Part shown: in pieces, positions 6,314 through 11,848 of the stretch | Position numbering within the stretch: the first letter of the stretch is position 1 | Layout: each line of letters begins with the position of its first letter | Made by a program: the position numbers and the translations under genes | Notes under the pieces: generated by a model | Told to the model about the DNA's origin: nothing | The model's input: the letters and a program-made list of their open reading frames with translations, nothing else | Database searches by the model: none | From: Bacteroidota bacterium | Lineage (GTDB): Bacteria; Bacteroidota; Bacteroidia; Bacteroidales; GCA-2748055 | DNA length: 11,848 nucleotides | Assembly (NCBI GenBank): GCA_024244665.1 | Contig: JAAEOI010000434.1 | Span: 1-11,848, forward strand | Direction of reading: 5' to 3'

Positions 6314-7030
6314 CTATTCAGCAAAATAGAGGTCTACCAGGGATTTATGAACACCGGGAGCGCCGAACATGGGACAATCCCTTTTTTGTACCACATTGTC
6401 CAGGTTACGCACCTCTTCTTTCGACAGGGTCTTAATTTTCTGACCCGTGGCCAGGGCCTGGATCAGTGAGTATGCAGTCGACTCCAACAGTTCCACGTTC
6501 ATATGCGTCCAGTCGATCCCCAGCGGGCTCATAGAAACCAGTCCATGGTTCTCCATCAAAAAGGTATTGTAAGTCTGGAGATAATCGGAAAAATTATCGG
6601 CCAGCTTCTGGCTGATGGGTTCTGCATAGGGTACAACAGGAACCGGTCCCACTTCATGGGTGGTTTCCGGGAAATAAGGTTTCATCAGGTAATCACCCTC
6701 CATGATGGCAAAGGCGCATACATTGGGAGAATGGCAGTGAATCACCGACTTAATATCGGGCCTTTCCCTGAAAAACTTCAGGTACATGTACTTTTCACCT
6801 GTGGGTCTTCTCTCTCCTTCAATGGTTTCGCCTTCCGGATTGATGAACACAAGGTCTTCAGGCTGAATTTCTCCCTTGTTGAGCATTGTGGGTGTGATCA
6901 GGATAACCTCATCTTCCAGTCTCCAGGCAAGGTTGCCACCAAAGCCGGTAACATACATCTTGGCCGATAATTGATGACATACTTTTAGAAAAGCTTTAAC
7001 CTCCGGTTCATATTTCTTTAATAGACTCAT
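6314..7030 (-). CDS. Class II aldolase, probable rhamnulose-/fuculose-1-phosphate aldolase
   Basis: A 238-residue protein of the zinc-dependent class II aldolase/adducin family (FucA, RhaD, AraD). In a rhamnose setting the expected reaction is cleavage of L-rhamnulose-1-phosphate to dihydroxyacetone phosphate and L-lactaldehyde. Visible features are GFGGNLAWR (29-37, replacing the usual GTSGN phosphate-binding loop), PTGEKYMY (76-83, Glu79 as the catalytic acid position), the zinc ligands HCH (His98 and His100) and ENHG (His162), and a C-terminal helical part. It is shorter than E. coli RhaD (274) and closer in size to FucA (215). It lies 24 bp downstream of the dehydrogenase gene, so the two are probably co-translated from one message. 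Other possible substrates are fuculose-1-phosphate or another sugar-derived aldol, and a ribulose-5-phosphate 4-epimerase cannot be fully excluded. Family certain, substrate inferred from neighbours. Confidence 0.85.
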   Translation of the reverse strand: MSLLKKYEPEVKAFLKVCHQLSAKMYVTGFGGNLAWRLEDEVILITPTMLNKGEIQPEDLVFINPEGETIEGERRPTGEKYMYLKFFRERPDIKSVIHCHSPNVCAFAIMEGDYLMKPYFPETTHEVGPVPVVPYAEPISQKLADNFSDYLQTYNTFLMENHGLVSMSPLGIDWTHMNVELLESTAYSLIQALATGQKIKTLSKEEVRNLDNVVQKRDCPMFGAPGVHKSLVDLYFAE

Positions 7031-7054
7031 TATCTGGTAATTTATCTTATTTAT

Positions 7055-8101
7055 TTATGGTTTAATAATCACTTTCAGGGCTCCGGAAGCCGGATCGCCC
7101 TGTACCTCTACTGCCCGGTTAAAATCATCCAGTGAAAACACATGGGTGATCAGTGAGGAGCACTTGATCAGGCCCGATGAGATCATTTGCTCCGCTTCCA
7201 AATAATCCCGTTTAACGGAACTATTGGCTCCGTGTATATGCAGTTCAGGATAATGTATCAGGTTCAGGTCCAAGACCTCGGAAGGATCTGATTTGGGCAT
7301 TCCCGCAAAAATGGAGAGGTGCCCGTCCCTGGCCAGCAGATTCATGCCCTGCTTTACCAGTGCTTTTACGGAAGCTGCCACCACAACCACATCCACACCA
7401 CGGCCTCCTGTATATTCTTTCACCCAGGCTTCCGGTGATGTGACCGCGCTGTTCACAAAATGATTGAAAGGCAGATCCAGGCTATTCAGCAGATCCAGCC
7501 TGTCCTGGCTTACATCCATGATGGTCACACAAGCCGCACCCCTGGCTTTTGCCACCAGGCCATTCAAAACTCCAATGATCCCGCCGCCGAAAACAACCAC
7601 ATGCTCTGCCTCCTCCAGCGGAATGATCCGCATGCCATTGATGCAGCAGCTTAAGGGCTCAAGGAGGGTGGCTTCATCGTCTGTCATGTTCTTGCTGACC
7701 GGGATCAGGCAGCCCTGCTCAACACCCTCCCGGGGCATGATCATATACTCTGCAAATCCACCATTCCACTGATAACCGATTGCCTTAAAGCCATTCTCAC
7801 AGAGGTTCTCCCGGCTGATCGCACACATGGGACACTTTCCGCAACCAATGACCGTCTGGACGGCATAGCGATCACCCTTCTTCATTGAAGAGACGCCCTC
7901 ACCCACCCCGGAAACTGTTCCGCTGATCTCGTGACCAACAATGGGTACATCCACATGTTTTTCACCTTTCAGGACACGCTGGTCCGTGCCGCATAAGGCA
8001 CAGGCATCTACCTTCAACAAGACCTCCCCTTTCCCGGGAACAGGTCTCTTGTAATCTTCCACTGCGATATTTCCGGGACTCTTTATTATTGCTGCTTTCA
8101 T
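7055..8101 (-). CDS. Zinc-dependent medium-chain alcohol/polyol dehydrogenase
   Basis: A 348-residue NAD(P)-dependent dehydrogenase of the MDR superfamily, most like the sorbitol/threonine dehydrogenase branch. The catalytic zinc set is Cys37 (CGTDQR), His57-Glu58 (VGHE) and Glu148 (TLLEPLSC). A structural zinc site with four Cys is at 87, 90, 93 and 101 (CGKCPMC ... C). The Rossmann nucleotide loop is GGGIIG (172-177), followed by an Asp at the end of the second strand (IMD), which favours NAD+. The chain is complete and of family length. It lies between the PHP-protein gene and the aldolase with gaps of 18 and 24 bp. Given those neighbours it may reduce or oxidise lactaldehyde, the by-product of rhamnulose-1-phosphate cleavage, or act on a rhamnose-derived polyol or lactone. 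It is not the iron-type FucO. Substrate unproven. Confidence 0.9.
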   Translation of the reverse strand: MKAAIIKSPGNIAVEDYKRPVPGKGEVLLKVDACALCGTDQRVLKGEKHVDVPIVGHEISGTVSGVGEGVSSMKKGDRYAVQTVIGCGKCPMCAISRENLCENGFKAIGYQWNGGFAEYMIMPREGVEQGCLIPVSKNMTDDEATLLEPLSCCINGMRIIPLEEAEHVVVFGGGIIGVLNGLVAKARGAACVTIMDVSQDRLDLLNSLDLPFNHFVNSAVTSPEAWVKEYTGGRGVDVVVVAASVKALVKQGMNLLARDGHLSIFAGMPKSDPSEVLDLNLIHYPELHIHGANSSVKRDYLEAEQMISSGLIKCSSLITHVFSLDDFNRAVEVQGDPASGALKVIIKP

Positions 8102-8119
8102 TCGACTGCTATTTCAAAA

Positions 8120-9490
8120 TTATTTATTACTAATTATCCATTCTCCTTTTTTCGCCGAATCACAGATAAGGGAGAAGGAGCCGGCGTTCCCGGCATCTCT
8201 CAGGGCATCTGCGATCCGTGTATTCACCGGGGGCAGTGCACCCACCGAAGCAAAGAAGCTGTTTCTTTCCTTCAGTCCTGGATATTCGCTTTCTGCTTCT
8301 TCGCCCACATAGGTGAAATCCGCAAAGCGGCCCAAAAGCGTATGGCCTACGCAAATACGCGCCCCGTTCATGAAGATCTCCTTATACACGTTCAAATCAG
8401 CACCATTCAGGTCGTCCACAAATGGAAGGCCCTTCTTATTCATTTCCGTACCGATATGAATGGGCATGTCCATGCTCACTGCTGTATCAATGATTGCTCT
8501 TAGATTCCTGGTTTTCAATGCTTTTACATCATTGTCTGCGATATTCCAGTTCCTGTCCGGGATCAGGTTCAGGGCCGCTGCCCCCTTGGATCTGGAGAGT
8601 TCCAGCAGCGCTTTTCCGTCTTTCTCACCTTCGCTTGTTCCGTCCAGCCAGGACTCCATGGGAATGGCTCCGCAGGCTTTCACGAAAGCAAAGAATTCCT
8701 CCACGGGGGGGAAGGTATGTGATGAAGGCTGAACATATCCGAATCCGCCTCTTTTTGCAAATCTGGTCCGCACCACATCCTCAAAGCGGTGCCTCTCCCC
8801 GATCAGCTTTCCGGCTGACCCGGGATCTGACTCCAGTAATAATGCCCAGTAGGCAATCAGGGCATTCTTCTCCTTAAACACCCTGAATGACTTATCTATA
8901 TATGCAGTAATAATGTGCCGTTCCGTTGCATTACCGGCAGGAGTCAGGGGAGTGACCTCCCCGAAAGATAAAGCTATATCCGGCACATGCTCATTGATGC
9001 GCCTGATCAGCACCAGGTTCCGCTCCTCTGCTTTCTGACTGTATTTTTCCAGGGCCAGTACCTGAGGGCTATCCTTTTCAGGTACCCTGCAGAAGCCGGT
9101 TCCTGCAATATAACTCACGCCGGGTTCCCCCGGGGAATCAATTTCTTTAGAGGCATATTCGTTCAGGAAAGCCCTGGTTTCCATGCCGACACAGCTTCTC
9201 ACTCCCAGGAGCTCACAGGCCGAATAGAACTCCTCCAGGCCCGTAAGCACATCAAAATCAATAATCCCCGCGGCATACAGGGCCTTCGTTTTCGATTCCC
9301 AGGCGATGCGTGAGGGAGACCAGTTTTCGGCATTGTAGGAGTTAAAGGAGTGAAAATGCAGATTCACATTTTGCAGCTCCTGTACCTTCTGACCGGGTGA
9401 ATGATTCAGTGAATTAAGGGCTACTTTGCGATCATCGGAATCGAATGAACTCAGCTTCTGTTCAAGCCGTCCTATCTCTTTGTTATCCAT
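8120..9490 (-). CDS. PHP-superfamily metal-dependent hydrolase of unknown substrate
   Basis: A 456-residue protein without signal peptide, so cytoplasmic. After a short N-terminal arm it starts a PHP-like domain: NLHFHSFNSYN (43-53, the HxH metal motif), GIIDFDVLTGLEEF (75-88, in the place of TDHD), GMETRAF (102-108, GVE position), TERHIITAYID (189-199, conserved His192) and HTFPPVEEFFAFVKACGAIP (258-277). The C-terminal part contains LNLIPDRNWN and MPIHIGTEMN, which corresponds to the last PHP strand. Known PHP proteins are phosphoesterases acting on small phosphates or nucleotides. Two usual metal ligands look changed: the His of TDHD is Phe79, and the final Asp-x-His is Glu349-x-Asn. Genes with 17-18 bp gaps on both sides put it firmly in the rhamnose block. 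Role not known; possibly a phosphatase, lactonase or sugar-ester hydrolase specific to this glycan. Confidence 0.75.
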   Translation of the reverse strand: MDNKEIGRLEQKLSSFDSDDRKVALNSLNHSPGQKVQELQNVNLHFHSFNSYNAENWSPSRIAWESKTKALYAAGIIDFDVLTGLEEFYSACELLGVRSCVGMETRAFLNEYASKEIDSPGEPGVSYIAGTGFCRVPEKDSPQVLALEKYSQKAEERNLVLIRRINEHVPDIALSFGEVTPLTPAGNATERHIITAYIDKSFRVFKEKNALIAYWALLLESDPGSAGKLIGERHRFEDVVRTRFAKRGGFGYVQPSSHTFPPVEEFFAFVKACGAIPMESWLDGTSEGEKDGKALLELSRSKGAAALNLIPDRNWNIADNDVKALKTRNLRAIIDTAVSMDMPIHIGTEMNKKGLPFVDDLNGADLNVYKEIFMNGARICVGHTLLGRFADFTYVGEEAESEYPGLKERNSFFASVGALPPVNTRIADALRDAGNAGSFSLICDSAKKGEWIISNK

Positions 9491-9507
9491 ATCTATGACG
9501 CTCGGAT

Positions 9508-10938
9508 TTAAAAAATGGCTTTGACCATCTGGCTGTTAAGTACGTTCCATTCCTCAAGCAACTCTTCGAGTTTGCGGGGTTCATCCCCTGCCAGATCCGC
9601 AGACTCCTCCAGGTCGCTCTTCAGGTTGAATAACTCCCACTGCTTTTTGCGCGGATTGTATACGGTCTTCCAGTCACCTTTTCGGTATGCACTCTTCTCC
9701 CCCTGCCTCCAGAAAAGCCACTCGTGGGGCCGCCCGTCCAGATTTCCTGTCAGATAGGGCAAAAGATTGACCCCGTCCAGGTTCCCGGGGATCTTTTCTC
9801 CTGCCAGCGCCACGCAGGTGGGAAGCAGGTCCATGGAACTTACGGCCTCTCTATACACCTGGCCGGGGGGAATAGTACCCTTCCATTGCATCATGAAAGG
9901 GATTCTCACTCCACCTTCATACATTGATCCCTTGCCTCCCCTGAGCGGGGCATTGCTGGAAGTCAGCTCCAGGGTAGGGCCGCCATTGTCACTTAAGAAT
10001 ACCACCAGGGTGTTCTCTTCGAGTTCCAGTTCCCTGAGCCTCTGCATAAGCATCCCGACACCGTCATCCATATTGGCAAGCATGGCCGCAAAGATCCGTC
10101 GCTGGATATCCTCTATACCTTCAAATTTCTCCATGTAGGCGCTGGCGCCCTGGAGGGGACTGTGTACTGCGTTGAACGAAAGGAGAAGAAAAAAGGGCTG
10201 ATCCCTGTGCCTGTCTACGAAGCTGATTGCTTCACGGGTAAATGCATCTGTCAGGTATTCATGTTCGATTACAGGCTGACTGCCTCTGAGTATGGGATTA
10301 TTTGCATCATACGGAGGCTCATCGTATCCCAGGGCCGTGTGGTAGATTACGCTGTCACTGTACCACCTGCCCTGCTTTCCGTCTGGAAGTGTTCGACGTC
10401 TTTTCATGGTGGTAACGCCTTTCCACCAGGGATATGCGAAATAATGGCCTTCATGCAGGAATCCGAAGAACTCATCAAAGCCCCTTCTCTCGGGGTGATA
10501 ATCGGCTGTCCCGCCGAGATGCCATTTCCCAATCAGTGCAGTGGCATAGCCTGCATCATGCATGGACCTTGCGATTGTTCGTTGATCTCGCGGCAGTCCA
10601 ATCCCCGGTTGTTCGTTTACTTCCCCAATGGGGTTGAATTCATAACCAAAGCGGGTCGGGATCCTCCCGGTTAGCAAACCTGCGCGGGACGGACTACAGT
10701 TTGGGGCTGTAACATAGCCATCGGTGAACCTTACACCATTGGCAGATATTGCATCAATATTAGGCGTCGGGATCTGGGGATTTCCCTGGCAGCCGAGTTC
10801 TCCATAGCCCAGGTCATCCGCAAAAAAGATAATAATATTGGGTCGGCCTTCCTGCCCGGGAGCTTGTCCGCTTGCAGGGAGTAATACTGCCATGCCCAGG
10901 ATAAGTATGCAGGCAGCGCTATTAAAAATATGTCTCAT
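9508..10938 (-). CDS. Secreted type I sulfatase (formylglycine-dependent, S1 family)
   Basis: A 476-residue sulfatase that hydrolyses sulfate esters, here probably from a sulfated glycan. Residues 1 to about 25 form a Sec signal peptide (ACILILGMAVLLPASGQA), so it acts in the periplasm or outside. The active-site signature is CSPSRAGLLTGR (81-92), where Cys81 is converted to formylglycine; this is the Cys type matured by the anaerobic or aerobic FGE system, and no maturase is seen in the window. Metal ligands are Asp41-Asp42 (FFADDLGYG) and Asp317-Asn318 (SDNGG). Other catalytic landmarks are GKWHLGG (137-143), NAVHSP (256-261, His259) and Lys336 (RGGKGSMYEGG). The C-terminal subdomain ends normally. 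The gene is 17 bp upstream of the PHP-protein gene and 178 bp downstream of the partial gene. Sulfate position and sugar cannot be deduced from sequence. Confidence 0.95.
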   Translation of the reverse strand: MRHIFNSAACILILGMAVLLPASGQAPGQEGRPNIIIFFADDLGYGELGCQGNPQIPTPNIDAISANGVRFTDGYVTAPNCSPSRAGLLTGRIPTRFGYEFNPIGEVNEQPGIGLPRDQRTIARSMHDAGYATALIGKWHLGGTADYHPERRGFDEFFGFLHEGHYFAYPWWKGVTTMKRRRTLPDGKQGRWYSDSVIYHTALGYDEPPYDANNPILRGSQPVIEHEYLTDAFTREAISFVDRHRDQPFFLLLSFNAVHSPLQGASAYMEKFEGIEDIQRRIFAAMLANMDDGVGMLMQRLRELELEENTLVVFLSDNGGPTLELTSSNAPLRGGKGSMYEGGVRIPFMMQWKGTIPPGQVYREAVSSMDLLPTCVALAGEKIPGNLDGVNLLPYLTGNLDGRPHEWLFWRQGEKSAYRKGDWKTVYNPRKKQWELFNLKSDLEESADLAGDEPRKLEELLEEWNVLNSQMVKAIF

Positions 10939-10990
10939 CTGTTCAATAAATCTAAATTCACCAGTAAATTTACCCGAAATTTTTTGAAAA

Positions 10991-11010
10991 ACAGTACTGA
11001 ACAGTACTGA
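10991..11010. promoter_or_regulatory. Two CAGTACTG palindromes spaced one helical turn (candidate operator)
   Basis: The 10-bp unit ACAGTACTGA is repeated exactly at 10991-11000 and 11001-11010, giving two 8-bp palindromes with centres 10 bp apart, on the same face of the helix. They lie 53-72 bp upstream of the sulfatase ATG, in the longest gap of the minus-strand block (178 bp). Between them and the start codon is AT-rich sequence with TAAATTTA, close to the Bacteroidetes -7 element TAnnTTTG but without a clear -33 partner. The rest of the gap (11011-11116) shows nothing recognisable. A regulator-binding site for an internal promoter is a reasonable inference. Confidence 0.4.
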
Positions 11011-11116
11011 GCCAGGGCAGGAAAATGATCTTCTCAGAAAGATTTACCAGAACCAATTTATTTCTGGGAAAGCGATTCGGATCATGAACATGGAAATCAA
11101 TGCTTGCCTGGGCGGC

Positions 11117-11848
11117 TCACCTGAATTCAATGGACTCGATATCTATCCTGTCGGTAGGCTTCAAATCTGAGAATTCCAGCCGGATGCCAGTAATCAAACC
11201 CTTAAAACCGGGGAGCTCTCCGGGATCAATGCGATAGGTGTTGAGGCCTGCTCCGGGAACTATGTCAATATCCAGAGATTCCTGTCCCGTCTTTTCCGAG
11301 CCCTCGATGCGATTCCAGAGAAACTGGAACTTACCGGCATCGCTGTCAAAAGCTGCAACGATCTCAATCTCTTTAATTTCCCCGGACTGATAAGAATGTT
11401 CAGGTCCCCAAAGGGTGCATTCCTCTCCCAGGGGATGTATAATCAGTTTTCCCTCTATGGGCCAGCCACTGTCTTCTGCATTTTTATAGTACCATCCCTG
11501 CCTTCCTTCGTCAAAGTCATAAACCGGCAAATTCATCCGGTATTCTCTGTGGAGATCGTATATGTCCTTTCGCATATCATTCAGCATCCCTGTGACAATG
11601 ACATACTCATAGCTGAAATCGATGTTGTGATCCAGAACAATATCGCCAACCGGGCAGATATAGCCGCAGGGAATATCGAAGGTGGATCCGGTCCCCTCTT
11701 CACCGGTAAAACCGCCAAGAAAACGTTCGGTATGTGGTGAATAAACGGCCATCCCAATATTTTCCTCATTCACAAGGGCTGCCCAGCCCTCCGTGGCCTG
11801 GAACCTGGACCAGGGGAATTCACCGGGTTTCACATGGCGTTTGGGGAC
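11117..11848 (-). CDS. C-terminal part of an uncharacterised beta-rich protein (window-edge partial)
   Basis: The frame is open from the right edge to the TGA at 11119-11117, giving 243 residues of a longer protein. The GTG at 11833 is internal and need not be the start, since the frame continues upstream as VPKRH. The first part (GWAALVNEENIGMAVYSPHT, then GGFTGEEGTGSTFDIPCGYI) looks like an uncharacterised family of secreted glycan-related proteins in which a Trp-rich beta domain is followed by a conserved DHN motif (here VLDHNIDFSYEYV). From about residue 105 (YDFDEGRQGWYY) to the end is a beta-sandwich of galactose-binding or carbohydrate-binding-module type (DSGWPIEGKLIIHP ... RIDIESIEFR). 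It points the same way as the sulfatase and may be the upstream gene of the same glycan block. No catalytic motif is visible in this part. Function not recognised. Confidence 0.7.
   Translation of the reverse strand, partial: VPKRHVKPGEFPWSRFQATEGWAALVNEENIGMAVYSPHTERFLGGFTGEEGTGSTFDIPCGYICPVGDIVLDHNIDFSYEYVIVTGMLNDMRKDIYDLHREYRMNLPVYDFDEGRQGWYYKNAEDSGWPIEGKLIIHPLGEECTLWGPEHSYQSGEIKEIEIVAAFDSDAGKFQFLWNRIEGSEKTGQESLDIDIVPGAGLNTYRIDPGELPGFKGLITGIRLEFSDLKPTDRIDIESIEFR

Overview
The window looks like a piece of a Bacteroidota chromosome. The evidence is the strong resemblance of the L-rhamnose isomerase to the Bacteroides-type enzyme, the lack of Shine-Dalgarno-like sequence before most starts, and the pairing of a secreted GH78 rhamnosidase with a secreted sulfatase as in polysaccharide utilisation loci. 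This assignment is an inference from protein character; no rRNA or tRNA gene is present.

Region A (about 1-2110) is a graveyard of small accessory genes. From left to right it holds a HicB-family antitoxin whose start is apparently lost by a 1-base deletion, a YefM-YoeB pair on the minus strand that is broken in both genes, a decayed C-terminal piece of a ribose-5-phosphate isomerase B (RpiB/LacAB) gene with an amber codon, and an intact ParD-like antitoxin followed by a ParE-type toxin broken by an amber codon and a 1-base deletion. The YefM reading frame is broken by a perfect 14-bp tandem duplication, and YoeB by an amber codon plus a frameshift. Each toxin can be read almost completely once the lesions are undone, so the decay is recent. 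A cluster of TGGTGACT/AGTCACCA words lies upstream of the yefM remnant, and one pair of them forms a terminator-like hairpin.

Region B (2136-11848) is one co-directional block on the minus strand. In transcription order it holds an uncharacterised beta-rich protein running off the right edge, a secreted type I sulfatase, a PHP-superfamily metal-dependent hydrolase, a zinc-dependent medium-chain dehydrogenase, a class II aldolase, a secreted GH78 alpha-L-rhamnosidase and L-rhamnose isomerase. Gaps between the middle genes are 17-24 bp, and about 70-75 bp on either side of GH78, so most or all of it is probably one operon. A 178-bp gap upstream of the sulfatase carries two CAGTACTG palindromes exactly 10 bp apart.

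The block reads as a sulfated rhamnose-glycan utilisation module, of the ulvan or rhamnan-sulfate type. The sulfatase and GH78 would act on the glycan outside the cytoplasm. RhaA converts released L-rhamnose to L-rhamnulose, the aldolase would split the phosphorylated ketose, and the dehydrogenase could handle the lactaldehyde product. No rhamnulokinase, transporter, SusC/SusD pair or regulator is seen in the window. The most novel element is the PHP-family protein placed between the sulfatase and the catabolic enzymes, for which no standard step in rhamnose catabolism exists.
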